DNA from: Rhodocyclales bacterium
Lineage (GTDB): Bacteria > Pseudomonadota > Gammaproteobacteria > Burkholderiales > Rhodocyclaceae
DNA length: 64,000 bases
Direction: 5' to 3'
Assembly (NCBI GenBank): GCA_026399475.1
Contig: JAPLQY010000077.1
Location: 1 to 64,000, forward strand
In this document: positions 54,431 to 62,808 of the stretch, piece after piece
Numbering within the stretch: the stretch's first letter is position 1
How the letters are laid out: each line of letters begins with the position of its first letter
Made by a program: the position numbers and the translations under genes
The notes under the pieces: model-generated
Database searches by the model: none
Told to the model about the DNA's origin: nothing
What the model saw: only the letters and a program-made list of their open reading frames with translations

Positions 54431-55215
54431 ACTTTGCTCTGATTCTTTTCATACTGGTGATCGCCACCGGCATCGTCTGGTCCTTCGATCATTTCTGGGC
54501 GAGGAAAAGGCGACCGGCCGATGCCACCGATCCGTGGTGGGTTGAGTACGGCGGCAGTTTTTTCCCGGTCATTCTTGCGGTGTTCCTGCTGCGCTCGTTT
54601 CTCGTCGAACCGTTCAAGATTCCTTCAGGCTCGATGATTCCGACCCTGCTGGTGGGCGATTTCATCCTGGTGAACAAATACACCTACGGCGTGCGCCTGC
54701 CGGTGCTCAACAAGAAGATCGTCGAACTCAGCTCTCCGCAACGGGGGGATGTGGTGGTGTTTCGCTACCCGCCGGACCCCTCGCTCGACTATATCAAGCG
54801 CGTGGTCGGTCTGCCCGGTGACAAAATCGTCTATCGCAACAAGAAGCTCACCATCAATGGCCAGGAGATCGCGCAAAAGAAGATCGAGGATTATCTCGAC
54901 CGTGACCGCCTGTTCTATACGCCGCGTTTCATGGAGACGCTGGGCAGTGTCGAACATCACATCCTGATCGAACCTGAAGCGCCTCCCTTTGTCCAGCAAA
55001 TCGTCCGCTTTCCGCATGGCGAGAATTGTCACTACAATAGCGAAGGCGTGAGTTGCGAGGTTCCGGCCGGACACTATTTCATGATGGGCGACAACCGCGA
55101 TAATTCGCAGGACAGCCGTTTCTGGGGCTTCGTCCCCGACGAAAACCTGGTCGGCAAGGCATTCTTCATCTGGTTCAATTTTGGCGATCTGAAACGGATC
55201 GGCTCGTTTCACTAG
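54427..55215 (+). CDS. lepB: Signal peptidase I (LepB)
   Basis: The 262-residue membrane protease removes signal peptides from exported proteins. It has two N-terminal membrane segments, the catalytic serine in [14 protein letters not shown], the lysine in [12 protein letters not shown], and [20 protein letters not shown]. It starts by ATGA overlap with lepA and is followed by DUF4845, rnc and era, as in most relatives. Confidence 0.97.
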   Translation: MNFALILFILVIATGIVWSFDHFWARKRRPADATDPWWVEYGGSFFPVILAVFLLRSFLVEPFKIPSGSMIPTLLVGDFILVNKYTYGVRLPVLNKKIVELSSPQRGDVVVFRYPPDPSLDYIKRVVGLPGDKIVYRNKKLTINGQEIAQKKIEDYLDRDRLFYTPRFMETLGSVEHHILIEPEAPPFVQQIVRFPHGENCHYNSEGVSCEVPAGHYFMMGDNRDNSQDSRFWGFVPDENLVGKAFFIWFNFGDLKRIGSFH

Positions 55216-55223
55216 GAGATAAC

Positions 55224-55583
55224 ATGAAACTTCAGCGCGGGCTAAGTCTGAACACACTCATGGTGGGCGGAGCGGTTTTGGCCCTGGCATCACTGTTGGT
55301 GATGAAGGTTTTGCCGCCCTGGATGGAGTACGGCAACCTCGTCAAGGCAGTCAAGGGCACCGCCGCCGACAGTGGCCTCAAGGACGCTTCGGTTAAGCAG
55401 GTGCGTGAGGCATTTGGCAGGCGCGCCGACATGGACGATGTAAAGAGCGTCTCGCCACAGGATATTGAAATCACCAAGGAGGGTGGCGAACTGGTGATCT
55501 CCTTTGCCTATACGAAGAAAATACCTTTGTTCGGCAACACCAGTCTGGTCTTCGATTTCGAGGGCAGCAGCGCCAAACAATGA
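55224..55583 (+). CDS. DUF4845 membrane protein
   Basis: The 119-residue protein has one N-terminal membrane segment (about 10-30) and a small periplasmic domain with the pattern [21 protein letters not shown] and a C-terminal VFDFEG. It belongs to a family of unknown function found between lepB and rnc in Beta- and Gammaproteobacteria. GGAG lies upstream of the ATG, and the gene overlaps rnc by 4 bases. Confidence 0.85.
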   Translation: MKLQRGLSLNTLMVGGAVLALASLLVMKVLPPWMEYGNLVKAVKGTAADSGLKDASVKQVREAFGRRADMDDVKSVSPQDIEITKEGGELVISFAYTKKIPLFGNTSLVFDFEGSSAKQ

Positions 55584-56248
55584 AGCCGCACAGTCTGGAG
55601 GCAGCGCTCGGGCACGGCTTTGGCCGGCCCGAGCTGCTGCGTCAGGCACTCACGCATCGCAGCTTCGGTTCCCCCCATAACGAACGTCTCGAGTTCCTCG
55701 GCGACTCGGTGCTCAATTGCGCCGTTGCAGCTTACCTGTACCAACGGTTTGCCGATCTGAAGGAAGGGGAGCTTTCCCGCTTGCGCGCAAGTCTGGTCAG
55801 GCAGGAAACGCTGGCCGATATTGCACAGGGGCTGGCTCTGGGCGACTTCCTGCACCTGGGCGAGGGCGAGTTGAAGAGTGGCGGAACCCGGCGTCCCTCG
55901 ATTCTTGCCGATGCCCTGGAGGCGATTTTCGGTGCGATTTTTGTCGATGCCGGCTTCGATGCGACGCGGGCCGTCATCGAGCGCCTGTACGAGCCGGCCA
56001 CGGTTCGCATCGATCCCAATGACGCCGGCAAGGATCCAAAAACCGCCTTGCAGGAAATCCTGCAGGGGCGACATCTGCCCCTGCCACGCTACGGCATGCT
56101 CGCCACGCATGGCGAGGCCCATCTCCAGGAGTTCGAGGTGGAATGCGTCATCCCGGACCTGGGCATTCGCAGCACGGGCATGGGTGGCAGCAGACGGATT
56201 GCCGAGCAGCAGGCCGCGCAGCGGGCCATTGCAGCGATCAAGCCATGA
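55580..56248 (+). CDS. rnc: Ribonuclease III
   Basis: The 222-residue double-strand RNA endonuclease processes rRNA and regulatory RNAs. It has the signature [13 protein letters not shown] with acidic catalytic residues, the second acidic site in [16 protein letters not shown], and a C-terminal double-strand RNA-binding domain (about 152-222). It overlaps the gene on each side by 4 bases, so rnc and era are coupled. Confidence 0.97.
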   Translation: MKPHSLEAALGHGFGRPELLRQALTHRSFGSPHNERLEFLGDSVLNCAVAAYLYQRFADLKEGELSRLRASLVRQETLADIAQGLALGDFLHLGEGELKSGGTRRPSILADALEAIFGAIFVDAGFDATRAVIERLYEPATVRIDPNDAGKDPKTALQEILQGRHLPLPRYGMLATHGEAHLQEFEVECVIPDLGIRSTGMGGSRRIAEQQAAQRAIAAIKP

Positions 56249-57132
56249 GTCCGATATTTCGTACCGGCTATCTGGCCGTCATTGGTCGCCCCAACGTCGG
56301 CAAGTCGACCCTGACCAATCGTCTGGTGGGCGCCAAGGTCAGCATCACCTCGAAGAAAGCCCAGACCACGCGGCATCGCATTCACGGTGTGCTGACCACG
56401 GACGATGCCCAGTTCATTTTTGTCGATACACCGGGTTTTCAGATGACGCACAAGAATGCGCTCAATCGGTTGATGAACCGCAGCGTGACCTCGACCTTTG
56501 CCGATGTCGACGTGATCCTGCTGGTGGTCGAAGCGGGTCGCTGGGGCAATGGCGAAACCGAAATCGTGAAAATGCTGCCGGCTGACATCCCCGTGGTGCT
56601 GGTCATCAACAAGATCGACCGGCTGGCCGACAAGAGCGAGTTGCTGCCGTTCATTGCCAAGGTTTCCGCGTTGCACGAGTTTGCCGAACTGGTGCCGCTG
56701 TCGGCTGAAAAAGGACTGGGTACCGACCAGCTGCTGCTTGCCGTCACCCGTTATCTGCCGGAGGGGCCGCCGGCATTCGATGCAGATGACATTACCGACC
56801 GCTCCGAACGATTCATGGCGTCCGAGATATTGCGCGAAAAGCTGTTTCGCAATCTCGGCGAAGAACTGCCCTATGGCATCGCGGTGGAAATCGAGAAGTT
56901 CGAGCAGGAAGGCGAGTTGCGTCGCATCCATGCGGCCGTGATCGTCGACAAGGCCGGGCATAGGGCCATCGTTATCGGCAAGTCCGGCGAGCGGATGAAA
57001 CGCATCTCGACCGATGCACGCAAGGAAATGGAAACCCTGTTCGGCGGCAAGGTCTGGCTCGAGACCTGGGTCAAGGTCAAGGGCGGTTGGGCCGACGACG
57101 AACGGGCGCTGAAGAGCCTGGGTTATGACTAG
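56245..57132 (+). CDS. era: Ribosome-assembly GTPase Era
   Basis: The 295-residue GTPase has G1 [13 protein letters not shown]3 DTPGFQ and G4 NKIDRL, followed by a KH domain with [14 protein letters not shown] that binds the 3' end of 16S rRNA. Its ATG at 56245 overlaps the rnc stop. A 100-bp palindromic repeat follows the stop. Confidence 0.97.
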   Translation: MSPIFRTGYLAVIGRPNVGKSTLTNRLVGAKVSITSKKAQTTRHRIHGVLTTDDAQFIFVDTPGFQMTHKNALNRLMNRSVTSTFADVDVILLVVEAGRWGNGETEIVKMLPADIPVVLVINKIDRLADKSELLPFIAKVSALHEFAELVPLSAEKGLGTDQLLLAVTRYLPEGPPAFDADDITDRSERFMASEILREKLFRNLGEELPYGIAVEIEKFEQEGELRRIHAAVIVDKAGHRAIVIGKSGERMKRISTDARKEMETLFGGKVWLETWVKVKGGWADDERALKSLGYD

Positions 57133-57147
57133 CTGCGAAAATCTTTC

Positions 57148-57247
57148 ACCGCAGAGGCGCAGAGGCGCGGAGAAAGGCGACGCAGAGGAAAGCAACAATT
57201 TTTCTGCATTTCTTTGCGTTTCCTCTGCGCCTCTGCGCCTCTGCGGT
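57148..57247. repeat. Large palindromic repeat between era and recO
   Basis: The outer arms (57148-57168 and 57227-57247) are a perfect 21-bp inverted repeat built on GCAGAGGCGC units, with an inner pair CGCAGAGGAAA (57181-57191) / TTTCCTCTGCG (57219-57229). It can form a hairpin or cruciform inside the operon. The sequence style suggests a dispersed genomic repeat. Confidence 0.75.
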
Positions 57248-57290
57248 AAGTTTCTTTTCTGTTCCGGTTTGTTCGATCGGGCGTGACGCC

Positions 57291-58028
57291 GTGAGCAAGC
57301 GCATCGATGGCCAGGCGGCCTACGTTCTGCATCTGCATCCCTACAGCGAGACCAGTCTCGTGGTCGATGTCTTCACCCGCGATCACGGCCGCTTGCCACT
57401 CCTGGCGCGAGGGGCCAGACGGCCGCGCTCAGCCATGCGTGGCATGCTGATGTCGTTTCAGCCGCTGGAGCTGGGCTGGTTTGGCGGTGGCGAAGTGAAG
57501 ACCCTGGCCAGGGCCGAATGGCTCGGCGGCATGCCGCTGCTGGGCGGTCGCTGCCTGCTGCTGGGCTACTACCTCAACGAACTGCTGCTGAAAATGCTGC
57601 CGCGCGAGGATGCCCACGGCGCGCTGTTCGACGCCTATGCGGCCGCCTTGAGGGCACTGGCGGCGGGCGCGGCGGATGCGCCGGAACTGCGCCGCTTCGA
57701 AAAAACGCTGCTGAAGGAACTCGGCTACGGACTGACCCTCGATGTGGAAATGGGGACGGGCCTGCCGGTGGTGGCCGACGGTGAATACACTTACCTTATC
57801 GAACGCGGCCCGGTGGCGAAATCCGACGCGTCGGAGGATTCGATGCGTGACCCTGGCGGGACGCCAAACCTGTGCGGGAAAACGCTGCTCGACATGGCGG
57901 CAGACGATTATTCCGATCCGCGCACGCGGGTCGAAAGTAGGCAACTGATGCGCCAGTTGATCGCGCATCATCTGGGCGGCAAGCCCTTGCAATCGCGCAG
58001 GGTTTTCATGGAGCTACAGGAACTATGA
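57291..58028 (+). CDS. recO: DNA repair protein RecO
   Basis: The 245-residue recombination mediator loads RecA on SSB-coated DNA with RecR. The N-terminal OB fold starts DGQAAYVLHLHPYSETSLVVDVFTRD, and the helical C-terminal half has LNELLLKMLPRED and RRFEKTLLKELGYGL. The zinc cysteines of some RecO proteins are absent. The start is GTG at 57291. It follows era across the palindromic repeat. Confidence 0.94.
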   Translation: MSKRIDGQAAYVLHLHPYSETSLVVDVFTRDHGRLPLLARGARRPRSAMRGMLMSFQPLELGWFGGGEVKTLARAEWLGGMPLLGGRCLLLGYYLNELLLKMLPREDAHGALFDAYAAALRALAAGAADAPELRRFEKTLLKELGYGLTLDVEMGTGLPVVADGEYTYLIERGPVAKSDASEDSMRDPGGTPNLCGKTLLDMAADDYSDPRTRVESRQLMRQLIAHHLGGKPLQSRRVFMELQEL

Positions 58029-58132
58029 CTACTCTTCCCCCAGCCCCTTTTAGTTCCGGCGTAACGCCTGCTGTGCAGGCATTAGCCTTCTCTGAAGCGC
58101 TGGCGCGCTTTCCGAGAAAAGGGGTGACGGTT

Positions 58133-58193
58133 GTTCGCGGGCTGCGCCCGCTCCACGTGTTGGCTGTTCCTCCTTGGGGCGGCCCTTCGGAGG
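58133..58193 (+). repeat. Repeat copy 1, containing the pdxJ ribosome-site hairpin
   Basis: The element begins GTTCGCGGGCT and ends in a stem CCTCC (58169-58173) / GGAGG (58189-58193) with inner GGG/CCC pairs. The right arm GGAGG is the Shine-Dalgarno sequence of pdxJ, five bases before the ATG. It is closely related to copy 2 at 58992-59057. Confidence 0.75.
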
Positions 58194-58197
58194 AACC

Positions 58198-58947
58198 ATG
58201 ATCGAACTTGGCGTAAATATCGACCACGTCGCCACCGTGCGCGAGGCGAGAAAAACTCACGAACCCGATCCGGTCTGGGCGGCCGTCGAAGCGCACCTGG
58301 GAGGGGCCGACGGCATCACCGTGCATTTGCGCGAAGATCGCCGCCACATCCAGGACCGCGACGTGCGGCGCCTGCGCGAGCTGACCCACATCAAGCTCAA
58401 CCTCGAAATGGCGGCCACCGAGGAGATGGTCGGCATCGCCTGCCAGCTCAAGCCCGAAATGGCCATGCTGGTGCCGGAAGGCCGGCACGAGATCACCACC
58501 GAAGGCGGGCTGGATGTCGCCGGGCAGGAAGCGCGCCTGCGCGACGTGGTGGCGCGACTGGCCCACGAGGGCATTGTCACCAGCGCCTTCATCGACGCCG
58601 AACTGCCGCAGGTGGAAGCCGCCGCCCGCATCGGCGTGCGCGTCTGCGAAATCCACACCGGGCCGTATGCCCATGCCTTTTACAGCCGCGGTCGCGATGC
58701 CGAAAGTGCGTCGGTGGTTGCTGAACTGGACAAGATACGCATTGCCGGTGCGGCCATCCGCGCTGCCGGCATGCGTTTCAATGCCGGCCATGCGCTCAAT
58801 TATTTCAACGTGCAGCCGGTGGCGGCGCTGCCAGGAATACGCGAACTGCATATAGGCCACGCCATCGTCAGCCGCGCCATATTCGTCGGCATGCGCGAAG
58901 CCGTGGCGGAAATGAAGCGACTGATGCGGGAAGCGCAATGCGGATGA
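58198..58947 (+). CDS. pdxJ: Pyridoxine 5'-phosphate synthase (PdxJ)
   Basis: The 249-residue TIM-barrel enzyme joins 1-deoxyxylulose 5-phosphate and 3-amino-2-oxopropyl phosphate to make pyridoxine phosphate. It starts [17 protein letters not shown] and has [15 protein letters not shown], the [11 protein letters not shown] segment and GHALNYFNV, all family-conserved. GGAGG precedes the ATG but is paired in a hairpin of the upstream repeat. Confidence 0.97.
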   Translation: MIELGVNIDHVATVREARKTHEPDPVWAAVEAHLGGADGITVHLREDRRHIQDRDVRRLRELTHIKLNLEMAATEEMVGIACQLKPEMAMLVPEGRHEITTEGGLDVAGQEARLRDVVARLAHEGIVTSAFIDAELPQVEAAARIGVRVCEIHTGPYAHAFYSRGRDAESASVVAELDKIRIAGAAIRAAGMRFNAGHALNYFNVQPVAALPGIRELHIGHAIVSRAIFVGMREAVAEMKRLMREAQCG

Positions 58948-58991
58948 CGGCCCACCCCCCAACCCCCGCCCCGCGGGCGGGGGTGACTGAG

Positions 58992-59057
58992 GTTCGCGGG
59001 CTATGCCCGCTCCGTGAGTTTGGCCTGCCGTCTCCTTGGGGCGGCCCGGCGGAGACG
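58992..59057 (+). repeat. Repeat copy 2, containing the acpS ribosome-site hairpin
   Basis: It shares GTTCGCGGGCT, GCCCGCTCC and TCCTTGGGGCGGCCC with copy 1. The stem CGTCTCC (59029-59035) / GGAGACG (59051-59057) with inner GGG/CCC contains the purine-rich ribosome site of acpS, two bases before its ATG. Confidence 0.75.
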
Positions 59058-59059
59058 GC

Positions 59060-59437
59060 ATGATCCACGGCATAGGCACCGACATCGTTGCCGTGAAGCG
59101 CATGGCCGACTACTGGCAACGCCACGGCGAGCGTGGGCTGGAAAAAATGCTGGCGCCGGATGAGCGCGAGGCCTGCCGCGCCAGCAATGATCCGGCGCGC
59201 TTTCTGGCCAAGCGCTTCGCCGCCAAGGAGGCGCTTGGCAAGGCGCTGGGCACCGGGGTGCGCGCCCCGGCGCTGCTGCCCGAGATTGCAGTCGACCACG
59301 ACGAGCTCGGTAAGCCGAGCTTTGCTTTCGGGCCGGCGCTCGCCGCCCACCTTGCCGAACGCGGGCTGACCGCCCATCTTTCCATCAGCGACGAGCAGGA
59401 TTACGCCGTTGCCTTCGTCATTCTGGAAACACGATGA
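59060..59437 (+). CDS. acpS: Holo-ACP synthase (AcpS)
   Basis: The 125-residue phosphopantetheinyl transferase activates acyl carrier protein. The motifs are IHGIGTDIVAVKRM with the metal-binding aspartate and FLAKRFAAKEALGKALGTG with the catalytic Glu/Lys. ATG at 59060 follows a hairpin containing the ribosome site. Its stop overlaps the start of nagZ. Confidence 0.96.
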   Translation: MIHGIGTDIVAVKRMADYWQRHGERGLEKMLAPDEREACRASNDPARFLAKRFAAKEALGKALGTGVRAPALLPEIAVDHDELGKPSFAFGPALAAHLAERGLTAHLSISDEQDYAVAFVILETR

Positions 59438-60438
59438 ACACAATCCCTCTCGGCCCTCTGATGATCGACGTCGCCGGCCTCGAACTCTCCAACCTAGACA
59501 GCGAGCGCCTCGCGCATCCGCTGGTCGGCGGCGTGATCCTGTTCAAGCGCAACTACCGCGATCCGCAGCAACTGACCGCGCTGTGCGCGGCGATTCATGC
59601 CCTGCGTGTCCCGGCGCTGCCGATCGCCATCGACCATGAAGGCGGCCGCGTGCAGCGCTGCCGCGAGGGCTTCACCCATGTGCCGCCGATGCGCCGCCTC
59701 GGCGAATTGTGGGATCGCGACGCGGCCGCCGCGCGCGCAGCGGCCGCCGACATCGGCTACCTGCTGGCGGCGGAACTGCGTGCCTGCGGCGTCGATTTTT
59801 CTTTCACCCCGGTGCTCGATCTGGATTGGGGCCCCAGCGGCGTCATCGGCGACCGCGCCTTCCACCGTGATCCGGTGGCGGTGAGTGAGTTGGCCGGCGC
59901 CCTGATCGACGGCCTGCGCGCCGCCGGCATGGGTTGCTGCGGCAAGCACTTCCCCGGCCACGGCTGGGTCGCGGCGGATTCGCATCTGGCGATACCGGTC
60001 GATGAACGCAGCCTGGCCGAGATGGCACCCGACCTCGAACCCTACCGCCGCCTCAGGCTCGACGGCGTGATGCCGGCGCACGTCATCTACCCGCAGGTCG
60101 ACAGCCGGCCCGCCGGCTTCTCGCCGGTCTGGCTGGAGAAATTGCGCAAGGAATTCGCCTTCGACGGCGTCATCTTCAGCGACGACCTGTCGATGGAAGG
60201 AGCAAGCTTCGCCGGCGACATGGTGCATCGCGCGGACGCGGCCTGGTCCGCGGGCTGCGACATGCTGCTGATCTGCAATGCACCGGATGCGGTGGCGCAG
60301 GTGCTGGACAACTGGAAGCCGGCAGCCGATCCCGTGCGAGCGGTGAGGCTGGCGCGACTCTCGCCAACCAGTCGCTGGCAGCAGGATGCCGTGCGCTATG
60401 CCGCCGGCAAGGCGGCGGTGGAGAGTCTGGTCGCCTGA
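59434..60438 (+). CDS. nagZ: Beta-N-acetylhexosaminidase (NagZ)
   Basis: This 334-residue glycoside hydrolase family 3 enzyme recycles muropeptides in the cytosol. It has HPLVGGVILFKRNYRDPQQL, the DHEGGRVQR loop, the family motif GKHFPGHG with the catalytic His/Asp loop VAADSHLAIP, and the nucleophile in FSDDLSMEG. It overlaps acpS by 4 bases. A diverged copy of its last 84 codons lies 1.5 kb downstream. Confidence 0.97.
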   Translation: MNTIPLGPLMIDVAGLELSNLDSERLAHPLVGGVILFKRNYRDPQQLTALCAAIHALRVPALPIAIDHEGGRVQRCREGFTHVPPMRRLGELWDRDAAAARAAAADIGYLLAAELRACGVDFSFTPVLDLDWGPSGVIGDRAFHRDPVAVSELAGALIDGLRAAGMGCCGKHFPGHGWVAADSHLAIPVDERSLAEMAPDLEPYRRLRLDGVMPAHVIYPQVDSRPAGFSPVWLEKLRKEFAFDGVIFSDDLSMEGASFAGDMVHRADAAWSAGCDMLLICNAPDAVAQVLDNWKPAADPVRAVRLARLSPTSRWQQDAVRYAAGKAAVESLVA

Positions 60439-60495
60439 CCCTGTTCGCACGCCGCCTTTTCGGACGGGCTGGAAACCTTTATCATCGCAGTCACC

Positions 60496-60798
60496 ATGAA
60501 TGCGCCCGACCTGCCTTTCCCCGAGAGCCTGCGAATCTACTGTCGTGATCACCACGTCCGGCGACTTTCGCTATTTGGCTCGCATGCCAAAGGAACGGCG
60601 AATGACGACAGCGATATCGACCTCCTCGTTGAATTCGAAGGCGGCATGGAACCGGGACTGATCGGTCTGGCGGAAATGGAGTCCGAACTGTCCGCGATGA
60701 TGGGTGGGCAGACTGTCGACTTGCGAACGCCACGCGAATTGAGCCGGCATTTTCGCGACCAGGTTTTGCGCGATGCCGTCGTCCAATATGCCGCCTGA
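60496..60798 (+). CDS. MNT-type nucleotidyltransferase antitoxin (MntA family)
   Basis: The 100-residue minimal nucleotidyltransferase has the GSHAKGTANDDSDIDLLVEF motif, giving G-S and the D-x-D metal pair. In MntA/HepT modules this protein adenylylates and inactivates the HEPN toxin encoded next. The two genes overlap. The length and later DLRTPRELS segment fit the family. Confidence 0.9.
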   Translation: MNAPDLPFPESLRIYCRDHHVRRLSLFGSHAKGTANDDSDIDLLVEFEGGMEPGLIGLAEMESELSAMMGGQTVDLRTPRELSRHFRDQVLRDAVVQYAA

Positions 60799-61117
60799 AG
60801 ACCTGATTCGTCTGCTGCACATGATCGAGGCAGCGGACGAGGCCATGAGTTTCGTTGCCGGTCAGACGCGGGCCGGGTTGGAGAAGGACAGGAAAACGCT
60901 GTTTGCGGTAATCCGCTGCATCGAAATCATCGGTGAAGCTGCCGGAAAGATTTCCGACGCGACCCGCAACAGTGCGCAGGATGTTCCCTGGAGTGCAATC
61001 GTTGGCATGCGCAACCGCCTGGTCCATGCCTATTTCGATGTCGATGCCGATCTCGTCTGGAAGACAACCAGTATCGAACTACCGGCGCTAAAGGAACGAT
61101 TGCAGGCGCTGATTTGA
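60788..61117 (+). CDS. HEPN-domain toxin (HepT family)
   Basis: The helical protein of about 109 residues has the HEPN ribonuclease motif R-x4-H in GMRNRLVHAYFDVD and the family start LIRLLHMIEAADEAMSFV. HEPN toxins cut RNA, and the tyrosine two residues past the histidine is the usual AMPylation target of MntA. ATG at 60788 lies inside the mntA gene. An alternative ATG at 60773 is also in frame. Confidence 0.9.
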   Translation: MPPEDLIRLLHMIEAADEAMSFVAGQTRAGLEKDRKTLFAVIRCIEIIGEAAGKISDATRNSAQDVPWSAIVGMRNRLVHAYFDVDADLVWKTTSIELPALKERLQALI

Positions 61118-61219
61118 CTGGCTAACGTTAGAAAGTCGGCGCTACGGGACGGCGGCCAGCGACCACTTGAAGCTGACCCCTTTAGCCGAGCCTGACTCCA
61201 TTTTCCGCATGGACTGCGC
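61118..61219. other. Spacer with TGACCCCT word
   Basis: No gene is present. The word CTGACCCCTTT (61180 region) recurs in related form near 61899 and 62884. These could be scars of earlier insertions. Confidence 0.3.
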
Positions 61220-61519
61220 CTAGGCGGCCAACAATTGACAACGGGTAATACGCGAGAGGACTTCGCCCATGCTCTCGCGCGCGATCGCGGTGTCGTAGTT
61301 GGCCTGCCCGCGAAGCCACCATCCATCGCTGAGCCCAAAGTACCGGCACAGTCGCAGGTCCGTATCCGCGGTGATGGCCCGTTTGCCTGCGACGATATCC
61401 CCGATTCGTTGCGGGGGTACGCCGATGTCCTTGGCCAGGCGATACTTCGTCAAGCCAAGCGGCTTCAGGAACTCTTCATCCAGCATTTCGCCGGGAGAAA
61501 CAGGGGCAACAGTACGCAT
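61220..61519 (-). CDS. higA: HigA-type antitoxin
   Basis: This 99-residue XRE-family protein has the HigA start SPGEMLDEEFLKPLGLTKYRLAKDIGVPPQRIGDIVAGKRAI, including the helix-turn-helix, and the C-terminal YDTAIARE. It lies 12 bases downstream of the toxin gene; the toxin-first order is typical of higBA. It neutralises HigB and represses the operon. Confidence 0.93.
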   Translation of the reverse strand: MRTVAPVSPGEMLDEEFLKPLGLTKYRLAKDIGVPPQRIGDIVAGKRAITADTDLRLCRYFGLSDGWWLRGQANYDTAIARESMGEVLSRITRCQLLAA

Positions 61520-61531
61520 ATTAAAACTCCT

Positions 61532-61813
61532 TCAGTGGTAATCAACGATCTCCACGTTTTTCGGGCCTTCCACAGTCCAGACAAAGCACACGCGCCATTG
61601 ATCGTTGATGCGAATGCTGTATTGCCCCTTGCGACTTCCTTTCAACGCCTCCAGTTGATTGCCAGGGGGAACACGCAAATCCTCCAACACCATTGACCAG
61701 TCAAGTTGCTCAAGCTTGCGCAAGGCGGGCCGCTCAATGTTCACCCAGCGGCGAACCCGCCGCCCAAGAAATAGCGCGTGAGTGTCTTTGCACTTGAAGC
61801 TCTTGATCGACAT
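61532..61813 (-). CDS. higB: HigB-type RelE/ParE-family toxin
   Basis: This 93-residue mRNA interferase-type toxin begins MSIKSFKCKDTHALFLGRRV. It has LRVPPGNQLEALKGSRKGQYSIRINDQWRVCFVW, the signature of HigB toxins with the GDR-type region, and ends VEIVDYH. It is cotranscribed with higA. A near-consensus promoter ends six bases before the ATG, so the mRNA is probably leaderless. Confidence 0.93.
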   Translation of the reverse strand: MSIKSFKCKDTHALFLGRRVRRWVNIERPALRKLEQLDWSMVLEDLRVPPGNQLEALKGSRKGQYSIRINDQWRVCFVWTVEGPKNVEIVDYH

Positions 61814-61819
61814 GCGAGA

Positions 61820-61848
61820 ATATTAACGCCAGCCGTGCATAACGTCAA
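61820..61848 (-). promoter_or_regulatory. Promoter of higBA, predicted leaderless
   Basis: On the minus strand, TTGACG (61848-61843), 17 bases, then TAATAT (61825-61820). Only six bases (TCTCGC) separate the -10 box from the ATG at 61813, so transcription should begin at or next to the start codon. Confidence 0.75.
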
Positions 61849-61917
61849 GCATGAATAGGTGTAGATGAAAGCGCTGAGCCTGGCCCCTTTTCCCTGATCC
61901 TGACCCCTATTGCTGGT

Positions 61918-62169
61918 GACGACCTGTCGATGGAGGGCGCCAGTTTCGCCGGCCACATGGTCCAGCGCGCCGAGGCCGCGTGGACGGCCGGCTGCGATGT
62001 GCTGCTGGTATGCAACGCGCCGGATGCCGTGGCCAGCGTGCTGGAGAACTAGAAGCCGGCACACGATCCGGTGCGGGCGGCCAGGCTGGCGCGGCTTGCG
62101 CCCGCAGCCGGGCAGGATGCCGTGCGCTACGCGGCCGGCAAGGCAGCGGTGGAGAGCCTGCTGGCCTGA
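61918..62169 (+). pseudogene. Decayed duplicate of the nagZ 3' end
   Basis: The stretch aligns codon by codon with the last 86 codons of nagZ (60181-60438), beginning GACGACCTGTCGATGGA and ending in the same TGA context. It has many substitutions, a six-base deletion, and a TGG-to-TAG nonsense codon at 62048-62050. The divergence is too large for a recent local duplication. It therefore probably came from another lineage together with the flanking toxin-antitoxin genes. Confidence 0.85.
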
Positions 62170-62170
62170 T

Positions 62171-62473
62171 TCATCGCGCGACCTGCGCCACCAGTTTGAC
62201 GCCAAGCGCCGTGCACACGCGATTGATGGTATCGAAACGCGGTTGTGCGTCGGGGCGTAGCGCCTTGTACAGAGCCTCGCGGGTGATGCCCGATGCCTTG
62301 GCAATATCGCTCATGCCACGGGCGCGGGCGATGTCGCCCAGTGCCGCCGCCAGCAAGGCAGGATCGTTTTCTTCAAGAATCACGGTCAGGTACTCGGCCA
62401 TCGCCTGTTCGCTATCGAGATGTTCGGAGAAATCAAAATCGGGCAGATCGGCAATGCTGATTTTCTTGGTCAT
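62171..62473 (-). CDS. HigA-like addiction-module antidote
   Basis: The 100-residue antitoxin has the pattern FDFSEHLDSEQAMAEYLTVILEEND near the start and a helix-turn-helix in IAKASGITREALYKAL, with FDTINRVCTALGVKL at the end. This is the putative addiction-module antidote family paired with RelE/ParE-type toxins. It lies 3 bases downstream of its toxin and immediately next to the end of the nagZ remnant. Confidence 0.9.
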   Translation of the reverse strand: MTKKISIADLPDFDFSEHLDSEQAMAEYLTVILEENDPALLAAALGDIARARGMSDIAKASGITREALYKALRPDAQPRFDTINRVCTALGVKLVAQVAR

Positions 62474-62476
62474 GGA

Positions 62477-62773
62477 TCACTCCTCAATGGTCGCCGCCAG
62501 CTTTACGGCATGGGCAATATCGGCGGCCTGTTTCGATTTGTCGCCGCCACCCAGCATCACAATCAGCGTCACGCCGCGCTGCACGTAGTACATGCGCCAG
62601 CCCGGGCCGAAATGTTCCCGCATTTCGAACACGCCTTTACCCACTGGCTTCACGTCACCCAGATTACCCAGTGCGGCCTTACGCAACCGGGCCAGCAGGC
62701 GGCGATGCGTCATGCCGTCCTTGAGACCGTGCAACCATGTGTTGAATTCGTCTGTCCGCTTGATCGAAAACAT
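62477..62773 (-). CDS. RelE/ParE-family addiction-module toxin
   Basis: The 98-residue toxin has FNTWLHGLKDGMTHRRLLARL, the basic loop VGKGVFEMREHFGPGWRMYYVQRG and the closing LIVMLGGGDKSKQAADI. These are typical of the RelE/ParE branch linked to the HigA-like antidote encoded just downstream. The promoter ends six bases before the ATG, predicting a leaderless message. Confidence 0.92.
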   Translation of the reverse strand: MFSIKRTDEFNTWLHGLKDGMTHRRLLARLRKAALGNLGDVKPVGKGVFEMREHFGPGWRMYYVQRGVTLIVMLGGGDKSKQAADIAHAVKLAATIEE

Positions 62774-62779
62774 AAGCAG

Positions 62780-62808
62780 AGTGTAATCGAACGATTACAT
62801 CATGTCAA
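62780..62808 (-). promoter_or_regulatory. Promoter with internal operator for the RelE/antidote operon
   Basis: On the minus strand, TTGACA (62808-62803), 17 bases, TACACT (62785-62780), then six bases to the ATG at 62773. A perfect palindrome TGTAATCGAACGATTACA (62782-62799, arms of 8 with two central bases on each reading) lies between and over the two boxes and is the likely antitoxin operator. Confidence 0.78.
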
